Source: JAWLGW01 sp964569055 (GTDB lineage: Bacteria > Planctomycetota > J058). Taken from it: a stretch of 17,018 nucleotides of DNA. This document shows positions 1-7,775 of this stretch, in pieces (positions within the stretch are counted from its first letter, which is position 1; every line of letters starts with the position of its first letter). Location: positions 1-17,018 of the forward strand of contig CAZMSZ010000144.1 of the NCBI GenBank assembly GCA_964569055.1, given 5' to 3'. Below the pieces are notes generated by a model. That model did not search any database, was not told the DNA's origin, and was given only the letters and a program-made list of their open reading frames with translations. A program made the position numbers and the translations under genes.

Positions 1-489
1 CGTGACCACGCTGCCCGCGCCGACCACGGCCTTGGGACCGATCTTCACGCCGGGGCAGATGATCGCCCCGCCCCCGACCCACACGTCCGCGCCGATCTCG
101 ACGGGCTGGGCGAGCTCCTCCTTGCGGCGCAGCTCGGCGTTCAGCGGGTGGGTGGCGGTGTAGATCTGAACCGCCGGGCCGAACAACGTGAACTCCCCGA
201 CGGTCACCCGGGCCACGTCGAGCACGACGCAGTTGAAGTTGAAGAACACCCGCTCCCCGAGCGCGATGTTCGCGCCGTAGTCGCAGAAGAACGGCGGCTG
301 CATCCACACCGAGTCCCCGCCGCTCCCGAACAGCTCGCGCAGGATCCGGCGGCGAGCCTCGGTCTCCTCCTCGCGCGTGGCGTTCAGCGCCTGGCACAGG
401 TCACGGGCCCGGTTCCGCGCCTGGACCAGGGCCGGGGCGAGCGGGTCGTACAGCTCGCCCGCGAGCATCTTGTCGCGCTCGCTGCGCAT
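1..489 (-). CDS. maa: Maltose O-acetyltransferase family protein, 3' end cut by window edge
   Basis: This is a sugar O-acetyltransferase of the Maa/NodL/LacA family, which moves an acetyl group from acetyl-CoA to a sugar hydroxyl in the cytoplasm. The 163 visible residues start MRSERDKMLAGELYDP, the usual N-terminal Mac domain opening. From about residue 70 the left-handed beta-helix hexapeptide repeats begin (for example IGADVWVGGGAIICPG near 132-147). The catalytic histidine is in TATHPLN, at H114. Family members run about 185-200 residues, so some 20-35 are missing beyond base 1. The ATG at 487-489 is preceded on the minus strand by GGGGAG with a short 3-nt spacer, and it matches the family's usual start. 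The gene is divergent from the efflux adaptor gene across a 145-bp spacer in which I see no clear promoter. The family is secure; the true acceptor sugar cannot be read from sequence. Confidence 0.92.
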   Translation of the reverse strand, partial: MRSERDKMLAGELYDPLAPALVQARNRARDLCQALNATREEETEARRRILRELFGSGGDSVWMQPPFFCDYGANIALGERVFFNFNCVVLDVARVTVGEFTLFGPAVQIYTATHPLNAELRRKEELAQPVEIGADVWVGGGAIICPGVKIGPKAVVGAGSVVT

Positions 490-634
490 GAGCTCCCCGA
501 AGCGCTGCGGAAGCAAGCTCCGCTCCCTGAGCCGCGCGGCAGCGGTCGCGCAACGCGGTGGGCAGGCACGCGGTTTGAGCCGCTCCGCTCGCGCGCCGCC
601 AGCGCCGCGGTGCGCACGAGGAGCGTCGCCCTTC

Positions 635-1969
635 ATGACCGACGAGCGGGACGCCAGCGCTCCCGTCGCGGGGCCCGGGCCCCACGCCGCCCCCGACCTC
701 GACGAGGAGACGCGCGCGTCCCGGCTCGGGCACTGGGTGCGGCGCGGGGTGGCGCTGGCGCTGGTGGTCGCGGTCGCCGCGGCCGTGGCGCTGTGGGCGC
801 GCAGCGACCGCTCGCGGCCCGAGCCCGAGGCGCCGCCGGGGCCGCAGGGGCCGATCCCGGTGCACGTGGTCGTGGTGCGCAGGGAGGCGGTGCCGATCGC
901 GCCGCGGTTCTTGGGCCAGGCGGCGGCCTCGCAGGTGGTCGAGATCCGCGCGCGAGTGGCGGGCTACATCGTCGAGCGCGCCTTCACCGAGGGCACGCAG
1001 GTCGACGCCGGGCAGCTCCTGTTCCAGATCGACCCGCGGCCGTTCGAGCTCGAGCTGGCCGAGGCTCGCGCGCGGCTGGCCGCGGCCGAGGCGCGTCAGG
1101 CCGAGGCGACCCTGCAGCTGAGGCGGTTCCAGGAGCTGCGCGGCGAGGGCACGGTCACGCGGGCCGAGGTCGAGGAGCAGCAGAAGGAGCAGGCGGTCGC
1201 GGCGGCCGAGGTCGAGCTGACCCGGGCCCAGATCGAGTCGGCCGAGCTGCGCCTGGAGTACGCCTCGATCGAGTCGCCCCTGCGCGGGATCGTGGGGGAG
1301 GCGCTGCTCCACGTGGGCAGCTACGTCGACGGCCTGGCGAACACGCCGATCGCGGTCGTCCAGCAGGTCGACCCGCTCTACGTGCGCTACGCGGTGACCG
1401 AGCGCGACCTGCTCCGCTGGCAGCAGCAGGCGCAGACCGACCAGCTCGCCGCGGAGGGCGGCCTCGAGCTCGAGGTGACCCTCGGCGACGGGAGCGTGCA
1501 CCCGCACCGCGGGCGGCTCGACTTCATCAGCCCCGAGCTCAGCCCCTCCACCGGGACCGCGCTCGCGCGCGGCGTGATCCCCAACCCGGACTTCACGCTG
1601 CGCCCCGGTCAGTTCGTGCACGTGACCGTGCTCGGGCTGCGCCGCACCGGCGTGATCCGCGTGCCGCAGTCGGCCGTGCAGCAGGCCCCCGCCGGCCCGA
1701 GGGTGCTGGTGGTCGGCCCGCGCGAGCGGGTCGAGGCCCGCGCGGTCGAGCTCGGCGAGTGGCTCGGCGAGGAGGCCTGGATCGTCGAGCGCGGCCTCCG
1801 CCCGGGCGACCGCGTGGTCGTCGACCGGCTGCTCACGCTCCGCCCCGGCATGCCGGTGGTCGTCCTGCCCGCGGCCGAGGAGGCGGCCGCCGGCCCCGAG
1901 GGCGCGCCCGGGCCGACGCCGCCCGAGCGCCAGCCCGCGCAGCAGGAGGCCGGCCGTGAGCCCGGCTGA
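635..1969 (+). CDS. RND efflux periplasmic adaptor (membrane fusion protein, AcrA/MexA type)
   Basis: This 444-residue adaptor would link the inner-membrane RND pump encoded next door to an outer-membrane channel. It has a cytoplasmic N-terminus and one hydrophobic anchor at about residues 36-54 rather than a lipobox. A first lipoyl half lies near 97-139 (AGYIVERAFTEGTQVDAGQLL), a charged Ala/Glu-rich alpha-hairpin at about 138-205, and the second lipoyl half at about 206-245 (IESPLRGIVGEALLHVGSYV). A beta-barrel follows at about 250-335 (NPDFTLRPGQFVHV) and a membrane-proximal domain to about 410. The tail is Pro/Ala/Glu-rich. I chose ATG 635 because GAGGAG stands 11 nt upstream and the family fold starts downstream; an earlier in-frame start at 377 would overlap the divergent acetyltransferase gene. 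It ends 21 bp before the pump gene, so the two are very likely co-transcribed. Confidence 0.93.
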   Translation: MTDERDASAPVAGPGPHAAPDLDEETRASRLGHWVRRGVALALVVAVAAAVALWARSDRSRPEPEAPPGPQGPIPVHVVVVRREAVPIAPRFLGQAAASQVVEIRARVAGYIVERAFTEGTQVDAGQLLFQIDPRPFELELAEARARLAAAEARQAEATLQLRRFQELRGEGTVTRAEVEEQQKEQAVAAAEVELTRAQIESAELRLEYASIESPLRGIVGEALLHVGSYVDGLANTPIAVVQQVDPLYVRYAVTERDLLRWQQQAQTDQLAAEGGLELEVTLGDGSVHPHRGRLDFISPELSPSTGTALARGVIPNPDFTLRPGQFVHVTVLGLRRTGVIRVPQSAVQQAPAGPRVLVVGPRERVEARAVELGEWLGEEAWIVERGLRPGDRVVVDRLLTLRPGMPVVVLPAAEEAAAGPEGAPGPTPPERQPAQQEAGREPG

Positions 1970-1973
1970 GCGC

Positions 1974-1980
1974 GAGGAGG
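1974..1980 (+). promoter_or_regulatory. Shine-Dalgarno site fixing the GTG start of the RND pump
   Basis: GAGGAGG lies 10 nt upstream of GTG 1991. It begins 4 nt after the adaptor's stop codon and supports the non-ATG start and independent ribosome loading within the operon. Confidence 0.7.
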
Positions 1981-1990
1981 TCGCGGCGCG

Positions 1991-4900
1991 GTGATCTCCC
2001 GCTTCTTCATCGACCGGCCGATCCTGTCGATCGTCCTCTCGCTCCTGATCGTGATCGGCGGGGCCGTGTCGGCCTTCGTGCTCCCGATCGCGCGCTACCC
2101 CGAGATCGTCCCGCCCACGATCCGCCTGCGCGCCACCTACCCCGGGGCCGACGCGGAGACCGTGGCCGAGGCGGTCGCCGCGCCGATCGAGCAGCAGCTC
2201 GCGGGCGCCCGCGGGCTGATCTACTACCAGAGCCAGAGCGCGAACGACGGCACCTGCACGATCACCGTCACGTTCGAGATCGGCACCGACCAGGACCTCG
2301 CCGCGGTCGAGGTCCAAAACCGCCTCTCGGTGGCCGAGCCGATCCTCCCGCAGGAGGTCGTGCGCCAGGGGATCACCGTCACCAAGGTCTCGAGCAGCAT
2401 CCTCGGCGTGGTCGCGCTGGTCTCGACCGACCGCGCCCTCGACGACCTGTACCTCGCCAACTACGCCACGATCAACCTGCTCGACGCGATCCGCCGCGTG
2501 CCCGGCGTGGGCGAGGCCACCGTGTTCGGCGGCAAGGACTACGCCATGCGGATCTGGGTCGACCCCGACCGCCTCACCGCGCGCGGGCTCACGATCTCCG
2601 ACGTGGCCGCCCGCCTGCGCGACCAGAACGCGGTGTTCCCCGCGGGCGTCGTCGGGCAGCGCCCCACCCGCGACCCCGTCGTGCTCACCATCCCGCTGCT
2701 CACGCGCGGCCGCCTCGCCACCGCCGAGGAGTTCGAGGAGATCGTGCTGCGCGCCCGCCCCGACGGCTCGATCGTGCGGCTGCGCGACGTGGCGCGCGTG
2801 GAGCTGGGCGCGCAGTCCTACAACCTGCTCGGCCGGCTCAACGGCGAGCCGACCACGCTGATGCTGGTCTCGCTGCAGACCGGCGCCAACGCGCTCGAGA
2901 CCATGGAGGGGGTCCGGGCCGAGCTGGACGCCGCCGCGCGCGACTTCCCGGCCGGGGTCGAGTGGCGGACCCCCTACGACACGACCACGTTCGTGCGCGA
3001 GTCGGTGGCCGAGGTGCTCAAGACCCTGGCCGAGGCGGTCGCGCTGGTGATCGCGATCGTGTTCGTGTTCCTCCAGTCCTGGCGCGCCACGCTGATCCCG
3101 CTCCTGGCGGTGCCGGTCGCGATCGTGGGCACGTTCGCGGGCATGCTCGCGCTCGGGTTCTCGATCAACACCCTGACCTTGTTCGGGCTGGTGCTCGCGA
3201 TCGGGATCGTGGTCGACGACGCGATCGTGGTGGTCGAGAACGTGGAGCGCCTCATGCACGAGGAGGGCCTCGCCCCGCGCGAGGCGGCGATCGAGGCCAT
3301 GAACCAGGTCACGGGCGCGCTGATCGCGATCGTGCTCGTGCTCTCGGCCGTGTTCGTGCCGGTCGCGTTCCTGGGCGGGCTGACGGGTCAGATGTACCGG
3401 CAGTTCGCGGTCACGATCGCGGTCTCGGTCGCGATCTCGGGTGTGGTGGCGCTGACCCTCAGCCCCGCCCTGTGCGCGCTCCTGCTCCGGCCGGGGGGCG
3501 GGCGCAAGCACCTCCTCGCCCGCGGCTTCGACCGGGCGTTCGGCGCGATCACCGGCGGCTACGTGGCCGGCGTGCGCCAGGCGGTCCGGCACTGGGTGGT
3601 GACGCTGCTGGTGTTCGCCGCGCTGTGCTTCGGCGTGTGGCGGCTCGAGCAGGCCGTGCCGGGCGGGTTCCTGCCCGAGGAGGACCAGGGCTACGTGCTC
3701 TCGGTCGTGCTCCTCCCCGACGGGGCCTCGCTCGACCGCACCCAGGCCGTGCTCGCCCAGGCGGAGGAGTTCTACCTCTCGCACCCGGCCGTGCGGAACG
3801 TGGTCGCCCTGGGCGGCTACGACATGCTGGCGGGCGGCGCCGCCAGCACCAACGCCGGCGCGCTGTTCGTCTCGTTCCACCCGTTCGAGGAGCGCCAGGA
3901 GCCGGGGCTGCGCGCGGCCGACGTGATCGCCGCCAGCCAGGCCCTGTTCGCCACGGTCACCGACGGGGTGGTCCTGACCCTCAACCCGCCCTCGATCCAG
4001 GGCCTCGGCGCGCGGGCCGGCTTCACGGTCGAGCTCGAGCAGCGCGGCGGCGGCACGATCGCCGAGCTGGCCGAGGCGGGGCAGCGGCTGCAGGAGGCGA
4101 CGCTCGCCACCAGGCGCGTGGAGAGCCTGAGCTCGACCCTGCGGGTCAGCCTGCCGCAGGCCTACGTCCACCTCGACCGCGAGAAGGCCCAGATCCTGGG
4201 CGTGGCGCTGGCGCAGGTGTTCGAGCCGCTGCAGGCCTACTTCGGCTCGCTGTACGTGAACGACTTCAACCGCTTCGGCCGGATCTGGCGCGTGCTGATC
4301 CAGGCCGAGCCGCGCTTCCGCGACGCGCCCCAGGACGTGGAGCGGGTCTACGTGCGCAACCAGCAGGGCGACATGGTCCCGCTGTCGGCCCTGGTCGACA
4401 CCAGCTTCCGCAGCGGCCCCAACGTGGTCACCCGCTTCAACGGCTACCCGGCCCTCGAGATCACCGGCGCGCCGGCGCCGGGGCGCAGCAGCGGGGAGGC
4501 CATGGACGCGGTGCGCGCCGCGGCCGAGGAGGCGCTCCCGCCCGGCTACGCGATCGAATGGGCCGGCGCCTCGTATCAGGAGATCGAGGCGGGCAACCAG
4601 GCCCCGGTGGTGCTCGCGTTCGGGCTCCTGATCGTGTTCCTGATCCTGGCCGCCCAGTACGAGCGCTGGGCCCTCCCGCTGGCGGTGATCCTGGCGGTCC
4701 CGATCGCGATCCTCGGCGCGCTCCTCGCGGTGTGGCTGCGCGGCTACGCCCAGGACATCTACTTCCAGATCGGGCTCCTGACCCTCGTGGGCCTGTCCGC
4801 CAAGAACGCGGTGCTGATCGTGGAGTTCGCCGCCGCGCTGCGCGCGCGGGGCGTCGCGATCCGCGAGGCGGCGCTCCAGGCGGCACGCCTGCGCTTCCGC

Positions 4901-5116
4901 CCGATCGTCATGACCTCGCTCGCGTTCGTGCTGGGCGTCGTCCCGCTCGCGGTCGCCTCGGGCGCGGGCGCCGCGGGGCGCCGCTCGATCGGGACCGGCG
5001 TGATCGGCGGCATGCTGGCCGCGACCTTCCTGGCCACGTTCTTCGTGCCCGTGTTCTACGTGCTGGTGCAGCGGCTCGCGGAGCGCCTCTCGCGCGAGGC
5101 CGGGCCGGGCGCGTAG
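1991..5116 (+). CDS. RND multidrug efflux pump, HAE1 family (AcrB/MexB type)
   Basis: This is a proton-driven inner-membrane transporter of 1,041 residues, the normal length for the HAE1 family. It starts MISRFFIDRPILSIVLSLLI, the classic opening transmembrane helix. The TM4 proton-relay pair is present as D409 and D410 in GIVVDDAIVVVEN, and the TM10 partner lysine as K938 in GLSAKNAVLIVEF; these correspond to D407, D408 and K940 of AcrB. Two large periplasmic loops separate TM1-2 and TM7-8, with porter sequences such as YPGADAETVAEAV and FGGKDYAMRIWV. RLRFRPIVMTSLAF near the end is the conserved TM11 region. Everything needed for activity appears intact. No TolC/OprM-type channel gene follows, so a channel must come from elsewhere. 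Substrate range cannot be predicted. Confidence 0.96.
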   Translation: MISRFFIDRPILSIVLSLLIVIGGAVSAFVLPIARYPEIVPPTIRLRATYPGADAETVAEAVAAPIEQQLAGARGLIYYQSQSANDGTCTITVTFEIGTDQDLAAVEVQNRLSVAEPILPQEVVRQGITVTKVSSSILGVVALVSTDRALDDLYLANYATINLLDAIRRVPGVGEATVFGGKDYAMRIWVDPDRLTARGLTISDVAARLRDQNAVFPAGVVGQRPTRDPVVLTIPLLTRGRLATAEEFEEIVLRARPDGSIVRLRDVARVELGAQSYNLLGRLNGEPTTLMLVSLQTGANALETMEGVRAELDAAARDFPAGVEWRTPYDTTTFVRESVAEVLKTLAEAVALVIAIVFVFLQSWRATLIPLLAVPVAIVGTFAGMLALGFSINTLTLFGLVLAIGIVVDDAIVVVENVERLMHEEGLAPREAAIEAMNQVTGALIAIVLVLSAVFVPVAFLGGLTGQMYRQFAVTIAVSVAISGVVALTLSPALCALLLRPGGGRKHLLARGFDRAFGAITGGYVAGVRQAVRHWVVTLLVFAALCFGVWRLEQAVPGGFLPEEDQGYVLSVVLLPDGASLDRTQAVLAQAEEFYLSHPAVRNVVALGGYDMLAGGAASTNAGALFVSFHPFEERQEPGLRAADVIAASQALFATVTDGVVLTLNPPSIQGLGARAGFTVELEQRGGGTIAELAEAGQRLQEATLATRRVESLSSTLRVSLPQAYVHLDREKAQILGVALAQVFEPLQAYFGSLYVNDFNRFGRIWRVLIQAEPRFRDAPQDVERVYVRNQQGDMVPLSALVDTSFRSGPNVVTRFNGYPALEITGAPAPGRSSGEAMDAVRAAAEEALPPGYAIEWAGASYQEIEAGNQAPVVLAFGLLIVFLILAAQYERWALPLAVILAVPIAILGALLAVWLRGYAQDIYFQIGLLTLVGLSAKNAVLIVEFAAALRARGVAIREAALQAARLRFRPIVMTSLAFVLGVVPLAVASGAGAAGRRSIGTGVIGGMLAATFLATFFVPVFYVLVQRLAERLSREAGPGA

Positions 5117-5140
5117 CCAGGCTGCGCCGGCGAGCCTACG
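5112..5140. terminator. Hairpin spanning both convergent stop codons, possible bidirectional terminator
   Basis: CGTAG at 5112-5116 pairs with CTACG at 5136-5140. Inner GGCT (5120-5123 region) can pair with AGCC after a small bulge, around a GC-rich loop. The TAG stop of the pump gene and the TAG stop of the convergent lipoprotein gene both sit inside the arms. There is no T-tract on either side, so intrinsic termination is uncertain; position between convergent genes is the main support. Confidence 0.35.
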
Positions 5141-6662
5141 GGTCCTCGATCTCCTCGACCAGGTCCTCCCAGTCGTCGGTCAGGCGCTCGCGCGCGCGGC
5201 GGGCCTGCAGCTCGCGTCGCGCCTCGAGCGCCACGGCGTCGAGGTAGCCGGCGAGCTGGTCCACCGCCGCGAACAGGCTCGGGGGCGGGGTCTCGAGCTC
5301 GACCAGGGTGTCCTCGAACGCGTGCACCAGCGCGTCGGCCTCGTCCGCGACCACCGAGACCGCGTCGGCGTCGGCCCGCAGCCCCGCGCCCCGGGCGGCG
5401 AGCTGCTCGGCGCGCACGAACAGGACTTGGCACGAGGCCGGGCCGCGCTCGCGCGGCGCGATCGTCGCGACCGCGCGGCCGAGCTCGGCCAGCGCCCCGC
5501 GCACCGCCGCGGGGCTGGCCCGGAGCGCGACCTGGAGCTGGCGCGCCAGCCGCTCCGCCCGGTGCGCCAGCTCGCCGAGCGCGTCGCGCAGCGCGGTGTG
5601 CAGGCTGCGGCCGGCCGCCTCGCGCGCGCGGGCGGCGCAGGCGCGCAGCGCCGCTCCGTGGCCCGCGGCCGCCGCGAGGTCGCGCGGGGGCGGGAGGCGG
5701 AGCACCTCGGCGAAGGTCGTGTGGAGCGCCCCGACGTGCACCGGCTCGAGCGTGTCGCGCCGCGGGACGCGCACCAGCCCGAGGTGGAGCCGCGCGCCCT
5801 TCAGCACGATCGGGCGGCGCATCACCACCACCCAGTGCGTCGACTCGATCGGCGCCAGCGCGATCGCTCGCGTCGCGCCGTGCTCCCCGAACTCCGCCAG
5901 CGGGATCTGGACGGGCGCGGTGCTGCCCGTGATCCGCTCGACCCCGTGCGGGTCCTCCTCTTCGATCCGCACGTCGAGCAGCACCGGGTCGCTCGGCACG
6001 ACCTCGATCAGCGGCGCCCCCGGGAGCGAGAACGACGCCACCTCGTCGCTGGGCAGGTCGATCTCGGCCGCGCCCGCGCGCAGCTCGCGCCCCACCCCCG
6101 TGAGGATCACCACGACCTCCTCGGGGCCCCCCGCGTCGAAGTCGCCGCCCACCTCGAGCCGCTCGACCTTCACGAAGTAGGCGTGCGGCAAGGCGGGCCG
6201 CGCGCCGCGCCGCAGGAAGCTGGCCGGCGCGAACGGGTCGTCCTCGCCCGCGTCCGCCCGCGCCCGATCCGAGCGGGCCGCGCGTCGTCGCGTCCGCCAC
6301 AGCACGACCTCGCCGTGGATCGCCGCGAACACCTCGTCGGGGAGCTGCCCTTCGGGCTCGTTCGCCGCCGCGGCCCCGCTGGCGGCCGGCTCGCGCGGTC
6401 CTGACCGCGCGGCGGGCGCGGATCCCGACGCGGCCGGCGACGAGCCCGCCCGCTGCGGCGGCGGCCCCGGGTCGGGGTAGGGATCGGCCGGTGAGGTGAA
6501 ACGGCAGCCGGCGAGCGCGGCGCTCACCACCAGCACGCCGGCCGCGGCGGAGCGCCCGGAGCCTCGTCCGGGTCGCCGCCCTCGCGGCTCACCTCGCACC
6601 TCGTGGCCCGAGCGCCGATCTGCTCCGGCCGCGCGTCGGCGCGCGGCGTTCGAGCCTCGCAT
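5136..6662 (-). CDS. Hypothetical lipoprotein with Pro/Ala-rich linker and helical C-terminus
   Basis: I do not recognise a family for this 508-residue protein. A hydrophobic stretch ends in SAALAGC, a lipobox with the lipidated cysteine at residue 53 (codon 6504-6506), so it is probably anchored in a membrane facing the periplasm or surface. A low-complexity Pro/Ala/Ser linker runs from about 57 to 105. Residues about 110-330 look beta-rich (AYFVKVERLEVGGDF, EEVVVILTGVGREL). The last 170 residues are Ala/Leu/Arg-rich helix, possibly coiled coil. ATG 6662 has a good GAGGGAG site 5 nt upstream but implies an unusually long, Arg-rich 38-residue N-region before the hydrophobic core. GTG at 6597-6599 (residue 22) would shorten this but has a weaker ribosome site. 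It is convergent with the RND pump, 19 bp away. Coding is supported by length, lipobox and codon pattern; function is unknown. Confidence 0.75.
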   Translation of the reverse strand: MRGSNAARRRAAGADRRSGHEVRGEPRGRRPGRGSGRSAAAGVLVVSAALAGCRFTSPADPYPDPGPPPQRAGSSPAASGSAPAARSGPREPAASGAAAANEPEGQLPDEVFAAIHGEVVLWRTRRRAARSDRARADAGEDDPFAPASFLRRGARPALPHAYFVKVERLEVGGDFDAGGPEEVVVILTGVGRELRAGAAEIDLPSDEVASFSLPGAPLIEVVPSDPVLLDVRIEEEDPHGVERITGSTAPVQIPLAEFGEHGATRAIALAPIESTHWVVVMRRPIVLKGARLHLGLVRVPRRDTLEPVHVGALHTTFAEVLRLPPPRDLAAAAGHGAALRACAARAREAAGRSLHTALRDALGELAHRAERLARQLQVALRASPAAVRGALAELGRAVATIAPRERGPASCQVLFVRAEQLAARGAGLRADADAVSVVADEADALVHAFEDTLVELETPPPSLFAAVDQLAGYLDAVALEARRELQARRARERLTDDWEDLVEEIEDP

Positions 6663-6667
6663 CCCTG

Positions 6668-6674
6668 CTCCCTC
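6668..6674 (-). promoter_or_regulatory. Shine-Dalgarno site for the 6662 lipoprotein start
   Basis: On the minus strand GAGGGAG stands 5 nt before ATG 6662. It favours the upstream start over the internal GTG at 6599, despite the long N-region this creates. Confidence 0.5.
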
Positions 6675-6840
6675 GGCGGTCCCGCCCGCGCGCGGATCCT
6701 ATCGCGTCCTGGGGCGCGACGACCACGTCGAGTGGGCCGACGCTGGCGCGCGAGTCCCCCCTGCACCCCGCCGGACGCCGGCCCGGAGCGACTTGCGTCG
6801 AGCGCCCGCGCTCCGGCCGACCGCTTGCGCGTCGCCCCCT

Positions 6841-6845
6841 GGAGG
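6841..6845 (+). promoter_or_regulatory. Shine-Dalgarno site fixing the GTG start at 6853
   Basis: GGAGG lies 7 nt upstream of GTG 6853. It decides the start, since the same reading frame is open far upstream through non-coding-looking Arg/Pro-rich sequence. Confidence 0.65.
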
Positions 6846-6852
6846 CGCGGAC

Positions 6853-7245
6853 GTGACCTGGCCGATCGAGCTGCTGGTGGCCCTCGGGATCGCCCTGCTG
6901 ATCGCGTTCCCCCTGGTGCTGGCCCTCGGCTGGCGCGCCTTCAGCGGCCCGCACGGCACCGCGACGTCGCTCCTGTTCGCGGTGCTGACCCTGTTCCTCG
7001 CCGCCCTCGCGGGCGGGCTGTGGATCGAGCCGTTCGGCCCGGCTGCGTTCGGAGTGGCGCTGATCCCGTTCGCGATCATCGCGATCGGCGTGGCGGTCGC
7101 GCTGAGCGCCGCGGCCCCGCGCCGCAAGCCGGACGACCCCGGCGCGCTGGAGGCCACCACCGGGGCGCTCGGCGCGAGCTGCGCGCTGTTCGCGCTCCTG
7201 TTCGCGCTGTTCGCGGCGGTGGTCGCCGCCTACGGCCTGCGCTGA
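6853..7245 (+). CDS. Small membrane protein with four predicted helices
   Basis: This 130-residue protein is not recognised. It has four hydrophobic segments at about residues 5-27 (IELLVALGIALLIAFPLVL), 37-58, 64-87 (FGVALIPFAIIAIGVAVAL) and 104-127 (CALFALLFALFAAVVAAYG). A basic loop PRRKPDD near 89-95 probably faces the cytoplasm. No catalytic motif is visible. The GTG start follows a GGAGG site and gives MTWPIELL, placing the first helix right at the N-terminus. It is divergent from the lipoprotein gene across a 190-bp spacer in which I could not pick a convincing promoter. The stop is 8 bp before the assembly gap, so its relation to the TPR gene beyond is unknown. Confidence 0.72.
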   Translation: MTWPIELLVALGIALLIAFPLVLALGWRAFSGPHGTATSLLFAVLTLFLAALAGGLWIEPFGPAAFGVALIPFAIIAIGVAVALSAAAPRRKPDDPGALEATTGALGASCALFALLFALFAAVVAAYGLR

Positions 7246-7253
7246 GCGCCGCG

Positions 7254-7353
7254 NNNNNNNNNNNNNNNNNNNNNNNNNNNNNNNNNNNNNNNNNNNNNNN
7301 NNNNNNNNNNNNNNNNNNNNNNNNNNNNNNNNNNNNNNNNNNNNNNNNNNNNN
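7254..7353. other. Assembly gap of 100 N
   Basis: Exactly 100 unknown bases, the conventional placeholder for a scaffold gap of unknown size. The true distance between the small membrane protein and the TPR gene, and the TPR gene's 5' end, are hidden here. Confidence 0.98.
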
Positions 7354-7354
7354 G

Positions 7355-7660
7355 CCTCCGGTCACCGAGGCCGAGGACGACCCTCGGACCACCCCCGACC
7401 TCTTGTACGAGGGGAAGCTGCGCATGGTCGCCAGCGACCACCGGGCGGCGATCGAGCTGTTCTCGATCGTCGTGGAGCGCGAGCCACGCAATCCCGACGG
7501 TTACGGCCACCGCGGCTCCGCGCGCGCGAGCGTGGGCGACATCGAGGGCGCCCTCGACGACTACGGACGGGCGCTGATCCTCCTGCCCGAGGACGACCCG
7601 CGCGCCGTGCGGATCCGGCGGTTCATAGACCAGATCACCGCGACGCCGGGGGCGCGCTGA
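7355..7660 (+). CDS. TPR-repeat protein, 5' end lost in assembly gap
   Basis: The frame is open from the end of the gap to TGA 7658-7660, giving 101 visible codons. Two tetratricopeptide repeats can be read: LYEGKLRMVASDHRAAIELF with SIVVEREPRNPD, then GYGHRGSARASVGDIEGALD with DYGRALILLPEDDP. These have the usual small/large residue pattern and the proline ending each repeat. TPR units form helix pairs that bind partner proteins, and no partner is evident here. ATG 7424 has a GAGGGG-like site at 7409-7414, but it would cut helix A of the first repeat, so I think the real start lies in the gap. The preceding PPVTEAEDDPRTTPD looks like an acidic linker. The full size and localisation cannot be judged. 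Confidence 0.72.
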   Translation, partial: PPVTEAEDDPRTTPDLLYEGKLRMVASDHRAAIELFSIVVEREPRNPDGYGHRGSARASVGDIEGALDDYGRALILLPEDDPRAVRIRRFIDQITATPGAR

Positions 7661-7698
7661 CGCGAGGAGCGCGCGACGCGCGCCGTCCTCGATTTCCT

Positions 7699-7728
7699 TT
7701 GCCCTGGACCCTGTCAGGTTGGTATTTA
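7699..7728 (+). promoter_or_regulatory. Weak candidate promoter for the IPT/FG-GAP lipoprotein gene
   Basis: TTGCCC (7699-7704) and TATTTA (7723-7728) are 18 nt apart in the most AT-rich stretch of this spacer. They match 4/6 and 3/6 of the sigma-70 boxes. Transcription would start near 7735, just before a hairpin. Support is by sequence resemblance and position only. Confidence 0.3.
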
Positions 7729-7736
7729 GGCGGGTC

Positions 7737-7763
7737 GCCCGGCCGGCGCAGCCGGGCGCTTTT
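7737..7763 (+). terminator. Hairpin with short T-run just upstream of a ribosome site
   Basis: GCCCGGC (7737-7743) pairs perfectly with GCCGGGC (7751-7757) around a 7-nt loop and is followed by GCTTTT (7758-7763). This resembles an intrinsic terminator for the TPR gene with a short T-run. Because it ends only 1-2 nt before the GGGAGG ribosome site of the next gene, it could instead be a leader hairpin controlling translation. Confidence 0.45.
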
Positions 7764-7764
7764 G

Positions 7765-7769
7765 GGAGG
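7765..7769 (+). promoter_or_regulatory. Shine-Dalgarno site fixing the GTG start at 7776
   Basis: GGAGG, within GGGAGGGG, stands 6 nt before GTG 7776. The start it selects gives a compact lipoprotein signal peptide, whereas the upstream in-frame TTG at 7719 would add 19 residues encoded across the hairpin. Confidence 0.7.
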
Positions 7770-7775
7770 GGACGC

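Noticed and set aside
401..4171. A very long open frame on the minus strand (over 1,200 codons) opposite the adaptor and pump genes
   Set aside because: It is the antisense shadow of two clearly conserved genes. Its product is full of His/Asp/Arg/Gly low-complexity sequence and has no recognisable domain; stop codons are simply rare at this G+C.
5111..5120. The 10-mer GCGTAGCCAG, found again at 12400-12409
   Set aside because: Ten-base matches are expected many times by chance in 17 kb of biased composition.
7239..7253. A 15-mer GCGCTGAGCGCCGCG shared with 12388-12402
   Set aside because: Both copies span an Arg-stop end of a gene in very GC-rich DNA, and a 15-base match of such low-complexity sequence is not compelling as a repeat or attachment site. 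Its position beside the assembly gap is probably coincidence.
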